A stretch of DNA of 64,000 bases, from the NCBI GenBank assembly GCA_963732855.1, contig CAVTBB010000005.1:434001-498000 (forward strand). The letters are read 5' to 3'. The notes beneath the pieces are model-generated. The model saw only the letters and a program-made list of their open reading frames with translations. It was not told the origin of the DNA and did no database searches. The DNA is from DASXVU01 sp963732855. GTDB lineage: Archaea; Thermoplasmatota; Thermoplasmata; Methanomassiliicoccales; UBA472. Both the position numbers and the translations under genes were made by a program. The number at the start of each line of letters is the position of its first letter. The stretch's first letter is position 1. Positions 46,718 to 57,221 of the stretch are shown here, one piece after another.

Positions 46718-48709
46718 TCAGTTACCCCCTTCGACGTTCTTACTGGGAGATCCCAGCACCAGCCCGCGATCCACCAGCGCGTCGTACGCGGCCGAGTTCT
46801 CTGCCTGCTCCACGAACCTTTTGACCATCTCGTCATCCTTGCCATGCATTGCCGCCAGGCGTCTCTCCATCTCCTCGTACACCGGGATCAGGTGGAGCTT
46901 TGACTGGCATACCTGCTCGCAAGCCTTGCAGCGCATGCAGAGGAATGTCACATGGGCATGCTCTTTGGTCACCGCACCATATGTGTCCATCTTCCTGGCG
47001 GTGAGCAGCTTACCCCTGGCGGTGACTCTCTCGTCCTTGGTCAGCATATAGGCTGGACACACCCCGACGCACGCCCCGCACATGGCGCACTCATCCGCGG
47101 TGTCCAAAAGCAGATCATTACCTTGGCGCTCCATTAGCTCGCCTGATGCAATGACCTTCACCGCTGGAGCCGCGACTAGCGCAAGGCTGTTGACCATCTT
47201 GAGAACGGATCCGAGGACCCCGGGACTGAACAGGGCGGCCGGAAGACCTCCCATTCTGCCGCTAAGTCTTGGGAACTTGCCCCGGTTCATGATGTTCGCC
47301 GGGTCCATCTGGTGCTTTGCGGCGGTCAGCGCCTTCTTCTCTTCTGCGTCACCATAGTCCACGAACAGGTGGTTCCACACGCCGAAGGAATACGGGGTGG
47401 CTCCATCCTCGTAAAGCGCCTTGCTTATGAGAAGACCCCGGAAGGAGTCCATTGTGTACTTCAACTGCTTTGTCTGGTCGGTGATGTAGTAGCATAGGAG
47501 CATGCCGTCCCCGTTGCCCAGGAAGTGAATCTCCAGCATCGGCTCTATGCCATGTCGGTCACAGACCTCCAATGCCTTGGCCACTATCTTGGTCATCTTC
47601 TCCTTGGGCGCCAGCACCTCGGAGCCCATAAGCCCCGGACCCAGTTTCCGGAACTTCATGGGGAAGAACCGCTCGTTCCACATCAGAAATGACAGGTATG
47701 GCTGGGCCAGTTTGGCCCCCTTGGGGACCGGGTTAGCTTCAGCGTCCTTATCGTTCTCGTAAGTGGCCATGATACCGTGTGCTTCGGGATAGTCTCCCCG
47801 ACCTAGCACCTGGTTTAGACCTTTTAGCTTGGCCGGGCTGAAATAGGTGAGGTCCATCGGTCCCTTCTCCGATGAGGCCAGCTTGACCGCGTAACCGATC
47901 GCGCTCTCGTGATCTGGAAAGAACACCAGACGTGGGGTCAACGCCTTCGGCCGTTCCCGAACTTGAAGTGTTACCGATGCGATAACGACCAACTGACCTT
48001 CACTTCCGAAGACCGGATGGAACATTGGGTCGTTGGGGGTCAATATCTTGACTTCTCCCTGGGAGGTGACGACCTCGACCTCTTCGACCGATTCGATTAG
48101 ACGACCGACCGAGACGCTGCCGACGCCTATGCCGCCGCATGCTATCCATCCACCGACGGTCGAGAACCTGCTGGACGGGTATGACCGGACGCTCATCCCT
48201 TTCTTTTCCAGGAACCAGTCCAGATCTGCCCAACGAATGCCTGCCTCGACCTTAACCGTTTTCCGGTCCGGATTGAAGCGGATGACGTTGTTGAGCGTGT
48301 TCATGTCAAGAACGATGCCCCCCTTCACCGGCATGGAACCGCCGAACGGCGAAGAACCTGCCCCGCGAACGACCACCGGGATCTTCTTGGATGCCGCATA
48401 TCTCAAGATGGCTTGAACGGCGGGGACCGAGAACGGTTGCACCACGACATCCGGCATGGTATCGAATAGGGTCGATCGAAGTATCTCCGGTACGTCTGCC
48501 TGGTCCCTCGAATAAAGAGCGAGCGAGCCCTTGGCAGAGGTGACCTTAAGGTCCGGTATGTTCAGGGCCGATATGCCCTTGAAGACTTTCCCTTTCATGC
48601 TCTCCTCCCCTTCTATGAAGAGATCCTGGGCTGTCTGCTTTACCGCCCATGGGTCAGCGTTTCTCTCATCTTCAGAGCCATCGAGTGCAGTTGTTGAAGC
48701 GGCATTCAT
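46718..48709 (-). CDS. FAD-linked oxidoreductase with 4Fe-4S domain (GlcD/D-lactate dehydrogenase-like)
   Basis: The 663-residue protein has a PCMH-type FAD domain (VVVRGAGSSPFGGSMPVKGGIVLDM, about residues 110-135, quoted only in part as VVVRGAGSSPFGG), a FAD-oxidase C-terminal domain, and two 4Fe-4S motifs near the end (CAMCGACVGVCP and CMRCKACEQVC, about 545-600). Such proteins oxidise 2-hydroxy acids such as lactate or glycolate and pass electrons to Fe-S partners. Here it leads the operon of glutamate-synthase-like genes, so it may feed electrons to them. ATG 48709 has an AGAGGGG site upstream. Confidence 0.85.
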   Translation of the reverse strand: MNAASTTALDGSEDERNADPWAVKQTAQDLFIEGEESMKGKVFKGISALNIPDLKVTSAKGSLALYSRDQADVPEILRSTLFDTMPDVVVQPFSVPAVQAILRYAASKKIPVVVRGAGSSPFGGSMPVKGGIVLDMNTLNNVIRFNPDRKTVKVEAGIRWADLDWFLEKKGMSVRSYPSSRFSTVGGWIACGGIGVGSVSVGRLIESVEEVEVVTSQGEVKILTPNDPMFHPVFGSEGQLVVIASVTLQVRERPKALTPRLVFFPDHESAIGYAVKLASSEKGPMDLTYFSPAKLKGLNQVLGRGDYPEAHGIMATYENDKDAEANPVPKGAKLAQPYLSFLMWNERFFPMKFRKLGPGLMGSEVLAPKEKMTKIVAKALEVCDRHGIEPMLEIHFLGNGDGMLLCYYITDQTKQLKYTMDSFRGLLISKALYEDGATPYSFGVWNHLFVDYGDAEEKKALTAAKHQMDPANIMNRGKFPRLSGRMGGLPAALFSPGVLGSVLKMVNSLALVAAPAVKVIASGELMERQGNDLLLDTADECAMCGACVGVCPAYMLTKDERVTARGKLLTARKMDTYGAVTKEHAHVTFLCMRCKACEQVCQSKLHLIPVYEEMERRLAAMHGKDDEMVKRFVEQAENSAAYDALVDRGLVLGSPSKNVEGGN

Positions 48710-48723
48710 ACTGGATATCCCCT

Positions 48724-48876
48724 CTAAACGTTGTAGTCCTCTGAAATACGTCGATCGCATTCAAAACAGTGAAAAATCTCGCCTTGATGAGAAGCATGGC
48801 ATGGCCGTTCATCAGATGGATCAACGACCAGGACGAAACTCTCCCAGCCGGGTGCCTTCCTTTCCGAATTCGACAT
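48724..48876 (-). CDS. Possible small Cys/His protein leading the operon
   Basis: A short frame (about 50 residues from ATG 48876, or 63 from GTG/ATG further up at 48915) ends with a Cys/His-rich stretch, CHASHQGEIFHCFECDRRIS, that looks like a zinc knuckle. It is preceded by a GTGAGG site and stops 14 bases before the FAD-protein start, with that gene's ribosome-binding site between them. Position and motif favour a real gene, but the length is too short to be sure. No family is recognised. Confidence 0.4.
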   Translation of the reverse strand: MSNSERKAPGWESFVLVVDPSDERPCHASHQGEIFHCFECDRRISEDYNV

Positions 48877-48915
48877 TTCAAGCATCCTCACATGCGCCGA
48901 TGAACTCGGAACCAT

Positions 48916-49561
48916 CTGAATTCGCTACACCCTGGATCTTGCCTGGAAGGTGCAAAATTGATGATTCCGTTATCGCGATTGTAGCCACAATATCGATTCA
49001 GGTCTTATACCTTGTGCATATGTCTAATAATAGCTCCGAAATACCTTCAAAAATTGATGTATGCACGTTAATATTTTCATTTATTAGACAAATGTTGTTT
49101 GATTGCATTATTTGATTCCAAACTTTGTCTAGATAATACTGCGATTATTGTACAAACAATCTTATTATTTCTCATTGGTTAGATAGATTTTCATCGAATA
49201 TGGAGAAAGAACGGGCAGGGTTAGGGAAGACAGACAGAAGCGACCGATCGCCCCTTTCAATACTGTGAGGCCCCCCTCAAAGGACCTCAGGAAAGAAAGG
49301 AATGGATGAAACGTATCGAGGATTGAGGAAAAGAACGCCAGATCTAGATGGTGCCCTGCGTCAAGAACGAGGCATGAACAACTTCCAGAAGATTCTCCAT
49401 GTTGCGGTCGTTTGCTTCACCAGACCTCTCGCCCCCGGTGCCCTTGATATCGCAAGGGAGTATGCCCATCGGTTCTTGACGAGCAATAAATGAGGGGATC
49501 GATAATAACGCCGAATCATGATGGCGTAAATACACTCTCAATAACGGCCACAAATTGAGCT
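48916..49561. other. AT-rich intergenic region, no gene identified
   Basis: About 645 bases. The part 48980-49200 is clearly more AT-rich than the flanking genes. A 63-codon frame at 49302-49493 has a weak purine-rich site but no recognisable features, so it is not called. The promoter for the glutamate-synthase-like operon should lie at its left edge. Confidence 0.4.
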
Positions 49562-50677
49562 CTAGGTTCGGTTAATAGGTCCTGGAACCTCATAATCGAG
49601 ATATGTGGAGGGAAGTGGAGAATTGGTCGCTAACACCTCATACCAAATCTTAATGGAATATCCAGTGGTAGACGAATTTTTGAATATGGCAATTGTATCA
49701 TAACCTATTGGCGTGTTGAAACCATTTTGATAAGTTGAGCCATAGGTTCCAGTGTATGTGAAGAAGGTCTTGTTCCCAGCGATCGATCCCGCGCAATGAG
49801 AATGGGCAACCAATACGCCCCCCATATGATAATAGTTCGATTCGATGATCCGCTGGAATCTTGTATCGTTTGCCTCCCCATTGGGATCGCTATCGGGCCA
49901 GTTCAATTGTTTTCGACCTTCATGACACATGACAAAGGCAAGACTCTCTTTGTGGGAATTTAGCGTATCATTCAAGAAAGCGATCTGAGTATCATTCAGG
50001 TTGGCTACCGGCCATGTAGATGCGTTCAATATGATCATGATGAAATTATCCTTCGTGACATAATAGTCAAGGGAACTCGGGAATACCAAATTGAATGCCC
50101 TATAATCGTCATGATTGCCCATAGCCACATGATACGGAATACCTGAGCCATCGTAAATTCCTTTGATTTTAGTATAATTCCCCATCACAGACTGATTTCT
50201 GGAATTGTCATGTATCAGATCGCCCAGGTCAAATATCATGTCCAGCGATCGAACCCTGACCGAATTGACGAGGGCAATCTGCATCCTGCCATCGGGATTG
50301 CTCTCGTAGGATGAGTGCCCATCGCTTGCGGCGGCAAAAGTAAATTCTGGCGTTCCAAGAGGATTGGATATGATTGAAATCGAATAGTTCTGATATACAG
50401 ACATGCCATCATTGCTTACCGCCTTGATAGAGATCGAGGCATTGCCAATTATCGTGAATATACCATAAACGTGTCCGGATGATGATATGTTTATTCCGAA
50501 CTGGTTTGAGGTTAATGACCAGGAAACCGATCTTGATGCGGCGGCCTGATATGAATATGGCTCCCATGCCGTCGCCGCATCTCTCGGATTTGTTAAGAAA
50601 ACGAGCTCGGGAGCTTCGAATCCAAAATTCAACCCTAAAATGAGGAATGTCCCGAGTAACAGCATGATTACAATCAC
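49562..50677 (-). CDS. Exported or membrane-anchored metallophosphoesterase
   Basis: The protein has a hydrophobic N-terminal segment (signal or anchor, about residues 1-22), an Ig-like beta region (about 25-105), and a calcineurin-like phosphoesterase domain: SDGH, DLGDLIHD, GNHDD, CHEG and AHSHC metal motifs in order (about 119-300). The catalytic domain therefore faces outside. It has many Asn-x-Ser/Thr sites, as in surface proteins. The start is uncertain: GTG 50677 or the ATG four codons later. Composition is more AT-rich than the neighbours, which may mean transfer. Confidence 0.8.
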   Translation of the reverse strand: MIVIMLLLGTFLILGLNFGFEAPELVFLTNPRDAATAWEPYSYQAAASRSVSWSLTSNQFGINISSSGHVYGIFTIIGNASISIKAVSNDGMSVYQNYSISIISNPLGTPEFTFAAASDGHSSYESNPDGRMQIALVNSVRVRSLDMIFDLGDLIHDNSRNQSVMGNYTKIKGIYDGSGIPYHVAMGNHDDYRAFNLVFPSSLDYYVTKDNFIMIILNASTWPVANLNDTQIAFLNDTLNSHKESLAFVMCHEGRKQLNWPDSDPNGEANDTRFQRIIESNYYHMGGVLVAHSHCAGSIAGNKTFFTYTGTYGSTYQNGFNTPIGYDTIAIFKNSSTTGYSIKIWYEVLATNSPLPSTYLDYEVPGPINRT

Positions 50678-51180
50678 TACTGTTAGAGGTTTTCCGATTT
50701 TCTTCCCCCCTAAATCCTCATGGATGTTGAAAGACTCATTTCTGACGACTGTGATGAAATTCGTATATTTTATTGATGTTTTAATGAATTTGGTCTCTTT
50801 TTAGATTTGTGCCCGATGGGCAACGCTTTGTTGTTCTATGTCGGTCTTTGTTAACTAGTCATAGGAGCAATGAATGACCCTCTGCCGGATGCCCCTTGCA
50901 GGATTGTCGGAACCATAGGTTCGTTTTCGGCACAAGAGCCCCAGAATATTGGAACAGATTCCTGCCTTGGTCTGTTGGCCAACACTTATGCTTTCCTTTG
51001 CGGCGATAAGTTCCTTCATCGTGTTGGAGGACCTCTGCCCGTTCGGTCAATGATCATTCAATTTGATCGGATCTAGAATGCAGTGACCATTTGACCAGGA
51101 TAACAGGAAGCCGGATCATTTCATTCGCTTCTTGAAGGTATAAAAGGAATGAAAGAGTGGCCGCCGCCTAAGGATCAGTT
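50678..51180. other. Intergenic region, no gene identified
   Basis: About 500 bases. Short frames on both strands around 50860-51070 show no recognisable motif, and none has a good start. An upstream extension of the phosphoesterase frame is open but has no ATG. Confidence 0.4.
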
Positions 51181-52785
51181 TCATCCGTACTTGTGCTTGA
51201 TCGCTGCCCTGATCAGACCCAGATGCAGTGGAGAGGGCTTGTTCGGCCTCGACTTGAACTCCGGGTGGAACTGACATGCGACAAAGTATGGATGGTCTCC
51301 CTGGTATTCTCCGATCTCCATCTTCACCCCATCGGCGGACCTTCCGGTGAACTTCCATCCGGCCGCCTCGAGCTGCTCTATGTATTTCGGGTTCACCTCA
51401 AACCGGTGTCGGTGGCGCTCCATGATCAGCTCCTTTCCATAGAGATCGAAGGCTGTTCCCTTGGTGACCATTATCGGTTGGGCGCCCAATCTCATCGTGG
51501 CACCCTTCTTGGTGACGTTCTTCTGTTCCGGTAGCAGGTCCACGACCGGATATGCGTTGTCTTTTTCAAATTCCGTGGAGTTCGCGCCGGACATGCCAAT
51601 CATGTCCCTGGCGATCTCCATCGTGGCGATCTGGAATCCGAGGCATACGCCTAGGAAGGGAACTTTGTTCTCCCGAGCATATCTTGCCGCCATTATCTTC
51701 CCCTCGATACCGCGGTTCCCGAATCCCCCGGGTATGAGTATGGCGTCGGCCTTATGCAATTCTTCGGTGACTCCGAACTGCTGCACCACCTCCGAATCAA
51801 CGAAAATAAGTTCCACCTTCGTGCCGGCCTCAGCACCAGCATGATGGAATGCTTCAAAATGTGAGATATATGAATCCGCCAGATGCGTGTACTTCCCAAC
51901 GCATGCGATCTTGACCGTCTTGTTCGGATTGAGGATACGGTGGGCGAACTCCTTCCACTCTGTAAGATCAAATCCTTTTGGTTCGAGCTTCAGTCTTCTG
52001 AGGAGAAAGTCGGTCAACCCCTGTTCCTCAAGGATCATGGGCACCTCATAGATTGAATTCGCATCCGGGCAGGAGATGACCGCCTCGATGGGCACGTCAC
52101 AGAAAAGCGAGATCTTCTTCTTGATCGAATCTTCCAGCGGCTCTTTGGCCCGGCACACTATAACATCTGGCTGGATACCGATGGCGCGCAGCTCCTTGAC
52201 CGAGTGCTGGGTTGGTTTGGTCTTCTGTTCCCCCACAACCCCCATTATCGGGACGAGGGTCGTATGCACATAGATGCAGCTCTCTCCTTTCCCAAGGTCC
52301 GCGTTCATTTCACGGACCGCTTCTAGGAAGGGCATCGATTCTATGTCTCCGACGGTGCCACCGAGCTCGACGATGCATACGTCAGCCCCGGTCGCTTCCG
52401 AAACGGTGGTGATCTGATTCTTGATCTCGTTGGTGATATGCGGGATGATCTGCACTGTCTTGCCCAGGTATTCCCCGCAGCGCTCCTTGTCAATGACCAT
52501 GCGATAAATCTTGCCAGTCGTTATATTGTGGCTGCTGGTTAGGCTGATATCCAGGAACCGCTCGTAGTTGCCAAGGTCGAGGTCGACCTCTCCTCCATCG
52601 TCGAGAACGAAGACCTCTCCATGTTCGAAAGGGTTCATCGTCCCTGCATCAACATTGAGGTATGGGTCGATCTTAATCGCGGTGACCTTGAGCCCGCGGG
52701 ATTTGAATAATCTACCGATCGATGACGCAGTTATTCCCTTGCCGAGCCCGGAAATAACTCCTCCAGTGACAAAAATGTACTTCAT
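51181..52785 (-). CDS. pyrG: CTP synthase
   Basis: This enzyme aminates UTP to CTP with glutamine or ammonia and ATP. The 534-residue protein has the synthase domain (KYIFVTGGVISGLGKGITA at the start, DAGTMNPFEHGEVFVLDDGGE in the same domain) and a class I amidotransferase domain with Cys in GVCLGFQIA (about residue 380) and the His/Glu pair near the end (CQFHPEFKS). Length and motifs are standard. It stands alone between two transcriptional units, upstream of the 16S 3' end. Confidence 0.97.
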   Translation of the reverse strand: MKYIFVTGGVISGLGKGITASSIGRLFKSRGLKVTAIKIDPYLNVDAGTMNPFEHGEVFVLDDGGEVDLDLGNYERFLDISLTSSHNITTGKIYRMVIDKERCGEYLGKTVQIIPHITNEIKNQITTVSEATGADVCIVELGGTVGDIESMPFLEAVREMNADLGKGESCIYVHTTLVPIMGVVGEQKTKPTQHSVKELRAIGIQPDVIVCRAKEPLEDSIKKKISLFCDVPIEAVISCPDANSIYEVPMILEEQGLTDFLLRRLKLEPKGFDLTEWKEFAHRILNPNKTVKIACVGKYTHLADSYISHFEAFHHAGAEAGTKVELIFVDSEVVQQFGVTEELHKADAILIPGGFGNRGIEGKIMAARYARENKVPFLGVCLGFQIATMEIARDMIGMSGANSTEFEKDNAYPVVDLLPEQKNVTKKGATMRLGAQPIMVTKGTAFDLYGKELIMERHRHRFEVNPKYIEQLEAAGWKFTGRSADGVKMEIGEYQGDHPYFVACQFHPEFKSRPNKPSPLHLGLIRAAIKHKYG

Positions 52786-52920
52786 CTATTTCACGGGAAA
52801 TGACGATAATCCAGATGCGTATTTATTGTTTTGTCTTTGGACAAGAAAAGCGATGGCGAAAGCTAGTGATGTAGAAAATGATAAAGAATAATGGAATGAC
52901 GATCGATGTTTGTTTTAGTG

Positions 52921-52934
52921 CCTGGTAACCCTGC
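52921..52934 (-). other. 16S processing stem, 3' arm
   Basis: Fourteen bases that pair fully (12 Watson-Crick and 2 G:U) with 54511-54524 on the other side of 16S. This is the expected stem for archaeal pre-16S maturation. Confidence 0.65.
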
Positions 52935-52982
52935 GGGAATTGGTCGGGGAAAACACACGAATGCTCGAGTGCTTCCCCTTGC

Positions 52983-54454
<1,472 letters not shown>

Positions 54455-54510
54455 CGATCCTTGATGCTTAATCCATTACTGATTACTGCTAAGGATTTAA
54501 CACGAAATTG

Positions 54511-54524
54511 GCAGGATTACCAAG
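54511..54524 (-). other. 16S processing stem, 5' arm
   Basis: Partner of 52921-52934, about 57 bases before the mature 16S 5' end. Beyond it, a further GTG/CAC pairing across a three-base bulge would make a bulge-helix-bulge-like shape. Confidence 0.65.
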
Positions 54525-54714
54525 TTTCACCAGCGATACCACTTCAATATTAGTGATATTCGCCATCGATCGTCAGAACCAAGAGAGCACGTCATTCTTG
54601 ACGGAGATCTCAGTTCTCCATTATCGCTCACAGCTCATTTTACCATACAGGCCATTAGACCCATACAGCTCTTTTTATGCTGTGTCTCAGCGTAGAATCC
54701 CCTTAACTTCGGTC

Positions 54715-54725
54715 ACATATATAAC
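54715..54725 (-). promoter_or_regulatory. 16S rRNA promoter, proximal TATA box
   Basis: The minus-strand sequence GTTATATATGT is a strong TATA box about 265 bases before the mature 16S 5' end and 80 bases downstream of the distal one. Confidence 0.55.
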
Positions 54726-54756
54726 CGTTTGGTTTAGGGGCTTCTTTCGCCTTTCC

Positions 54757-54774
54757 CTTGCCTTTCATGGCAAG
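54757..54774 (-). promoter_or_regulatory. Conserved rRNA leader hairpin (16S copy)
   Basis: CTTGCC, six-base loop (TTTCAT), GGCAAG. The stem is identical to the one at 19868-19885, the loop is different, and the distance from the distal TATA box is the same (about 35 bases centre to centre). Confidence 0.6.
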
Positions 54775-54795
54775 GTAGCCCCTCACCTCGGTTTT

Positions 54796-54807
54796 GATAT
54801 ATAAACC
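54796..54807 (-). promoter_or_regulatory. 16S rRNA promoter, distal TATA box
   Basis: The minus-strand sequence GGTTTATATATC, inside a block homologous to the distal 23S promoter. Confidence 0.65.
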
Positions 54808-54824
54808 TTTTCCAAGGGGGCTTA

Positions 54825-55138
54825 TTTGGTATCTTACGGTGCAATCCGACCTCTTGGATGAGGCCGATTTCATCGTATTTACGGCTAACACCTCATCATA
54901 CATATACTCTACGGAGGACCACGACTTTGCACTATGTCCGAATCGATGGTAATCGAGACGATATCGCATCAGAATCCTTTGCCCATGAAGAACAAATGAG
55001 ATATACAATAGTATATTGGACCGAGCCAGAAGGACCGTGCAATCGATTTTAGTCCAGCCAGATATGACTGCGAAAATCGTTCAACCAGGATGGAGATAAA
55101 AACCTTTAAGAACGATATGGACTTTCTCAGACCCCTAA
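54825..55138. other. Intergenic region between 16S promoter and tRNA-Ser
   Basis: No gene is seen in the roughly 310 bases. The end nearest the tRNA has a TATA-like acctttaaga at about 55102-55111, about 30 bases before tRNA-Ser. Confidence 0.4.
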
Positions 55139-55225
55139 GCGGAGATGGCCCAGCTCGGTAAGGCGATGGATTGCTAATCCATTGTCCGAAAGGACTCGGG
55201 GGTTCAAATCCCCCTCTTCGCGCCA
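55139..55225 (+). tRNA. tRNA-Ser (anticodon GCT)
   Basis: A class II tRNA: acceptor GCGGAGA/TCTTCGC with one G:U, anticodon loop TTGCTAA giving GCT, long variable arm TGTCCGAAAGGACTC, T arm GGGGGTTCAAATCCCCC, discriminator G and encoded CCA. Confidence 0.95.
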
Positions 55226-55961
55226 TTTCACTATCCATTGTGTCATGATTCCGTAGTCAATCAGAGGGTTTTTGTATCTGGCTCCTTCCAGCAAAACGGA
55301 TCACCGGGTTTAATAGGAAATCTAACGAGGCGGTTTGATCGGCTTCAGGATCTAGGACAAAGTCATTGGTTCTAGGCGGAATATCAGACCGCCCGCCGTC
55401 GTATTCTTGTAGCCTATTAACCTTTTTGTTAATTAATTCTTTATTACTGGCTGAGGAAATAAACGGAAATGATAACAACAGGAGTAACAGAGGGTTAACA
55501 ATGCAAACTGTTAACCTTCTAGACTGATTTGATAATCAGATATTTCAAACGTGCCTCTGTTGAATTATCCTGGTCCACGGTAAAGAACACCAACAACCTC
55601 CAAAGGAACCCTGGGAGGCCCGTTTCTCTCGTTCCTAGCTCTGGCTAGTCGGTTTGTCGAGCACCTTTCGGACGAGCATCGAGCACAATCTCCGGGCTTT
55701 GCCAATTGGCTACTCTCATGTGAGAGATCTTTCTATTCCCCTGGGAATGTCCGCCCGTCGCCGGCATGATCGTGCAGCAGGGCCTGTCCCGGATTCAAGT
55801 CCTGGCCGAGTAGTTGCATCTCCGGGGAATCTGCCGAATGATGTCCTCCGAGCTGGTCGATGTCCCGCTCTGGTCCTGAACGACGATAGCCCCCGAACTC
55901 CCAGTCAGCCCCATTATTATGCGTGGATAGTATTATGAACCGATCGCCAAATTCATAGGCT
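55226..55961. other. Sparse accessory intergenic region
   Basis: About 735 bases after tRNA-Ser. Short frames exist on both strands but show no family signature. The region holds an 8-bp inverted repeat (GGTTAACA/TGTTAACC, 55493-55516). No second copy of the tRNA 3' end was found, so an integrated element cannot be shown. Confidence 0.4.
55493..55516. repeat. 8-bp inverted repeat GGTTAACA/TGTTAACC
   Basis: A perfect 8-bp inverted repeat with an eight-base loop (ATGCAAAC) in non-coding DNA. It might be an operator, a hairpin or a transposon relic; nothing else supports a choice. Confidence 0.4.
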
Positions 55962-56471
55962 ATGAAGAGAAAGCGTTATGAAAGTCGACTCTTCACTATT
56001 GGTCTGTTCGTTCTCCTCGGACTTGGCTTATTAGCGACCGCATTGGACCCGACTAGCGTTGTGGCCGGTAACGGAAAAGTCATCAAGATCGAATCCCTCT
56101 CCGGAATAAATCAGGTATTATTGTTGGTCGGCTTGGGAATGGTCCTGCTGGGTGTAATAGTCAGGTTCGTGGCAATCGCCACATTGAAGAGTAATTTCTC
56201 TGGGCGTCTCCGCATAAGGGAGGACCATACCTTGGTAAAGAACGGCATCTACAAGTGGATCCGCCACCCTGCATACTTCGGTGCCATAATTCTCTTTCTC
56301 GGCATTCCGGTGATGTTTTCCAGCATGCTCGGGTTCTTGGTCATGTTCCTTCTCGTGCCTTACCTTCTCCATCGGATCAAACTAGAGGAGAGGATGATGA
56401 CCGAACGGTTCGGTGTTGAGTATGATGAGTATGTAAAGCAAAGTAAGAAGCTCATACCGTTCCTCTACTGA
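55962..56471 (+). CDS. Isoprenylcysteine carboxyl methyltransferase-like membrane protein
   Basis: The 169-residue protein has membrane segments at about 10-30, 48-70 and a re-entrant hydrophobic pair at about 100-130, and the ICMT/PEMT signature: YKWIRHPAYFGAIILFLG (about residues 92-109), then RIKLEERMMTERFGVEYDEYVK near the C-terminus, which binds AdoMet. In prokaryotes such proteins methylate small or lipid substrates rather than prenylated proteins; the substrate is unknown. It stands alone in a gene-poor stretch. Confidence 0.85.
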   Translation: MKRKRYESRLFTIGLFVLLGLGLLATALDPTSVVAGNGKVIKIESLSGINQVLLLVGLGMVLLGVIVRFVAIATLKSNFSGRLRIREDHTLVKNGIYKWIRHPAYFGAIILFLGIPVMFSSMLGFLVMFLLVPYLLHRIKLEERMMTERFGVEYDEYVKQSKKLIPFLY

Positions 56472-57221
56472 GATTTGGCCCTTCATCCCGCAGGAATATG
56501 CGCGAGGATTTCACGGAACCAAGGTCCCCTGCCTAGGGGTCGAAGTCCGCTCCAGACTTAGCTCTAACTTAGCCAGGTTAACTCTGCCTTTATTCTAGAG
56601 GCCCAGGGTGGAGGATACGCTGACAGAGCGCTACAGGTCGCTGGTGCCAATCGTCGAACTGTTGTTAACCTGGGGCATGGAGCACATGGCCGAACAAATC
56701 GGGTCTGAAGGCGATGGGATGCGAACCATGTAGACTCGGATTATCAATCCCGTTGGCCGACCCAATAATCTCGTCAAGGACCGTTGAATAACATTCATAA
56801 CAATCCAGACTTGTGGATTACTCGAAGCACTTCTCCGCTAATGCTCAGGCCTGCCCCGGTGACGTGGATCAAATCAACGGTCCCTTCGAGGCCGGAAGGT
56901 TGTCCCGAATATTGATGGGCGACATTCTCCCAGTAAGGTTGCCGATGCGTTCAGAAAATCGGGCCTTGCACTCCGGAACTCAATCGATAATAATCCTCTT
57001 TGTGGATTCTAATTGCATCATTTCATATTTGGCCATCGTAGCCTTTGTCTTCATGAGGAGGCGCAAGAAACGTTAAGCAAGCGACAAACACTCTCATGGT
57101 CAAAATGAGGCTCAGGCCTCACCTTTCTATATTTTTTTCTGAGTATGACCTGTTCGAAGAAATCTTTCCAATGATCTCCTAGATGTCTTTGGAATATGAT
57201 ATTCGAAAATGGTCAGAAATC
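56472..57221. other. Gene-poor region, possible gene remnants
   Basis: No complete gene is recognised. An 87-codon frame at 56813-57076 ends in a hydrophobic helix followed by MRRRKKR, as in C-terminally anchored surface proteins, but its front part is nondescript, so it may be the tail of a lost gene. A 41-codon frame near 56609-56733 has no known features. The region runs into the decayed transposase. Confidence 0.35.

Noticed and set aside
49302..49493. 63-codon frame in the AT-rich gap
   Set aside because: No recognisable motif and only a weak purine-rich site; the opposite strand is equally open.
50859..51076. Short overlapping frames on both strands
   Set aside because: No homology signal, no good start site and no conserved neighbour; likely chance frames.
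55654..55938. 94-codon frame after tRNA-Ser
   Set aside because: Arg/Pro-rich composition typical of a shadow frame in GC-rich non-coding DNA, with no motif.
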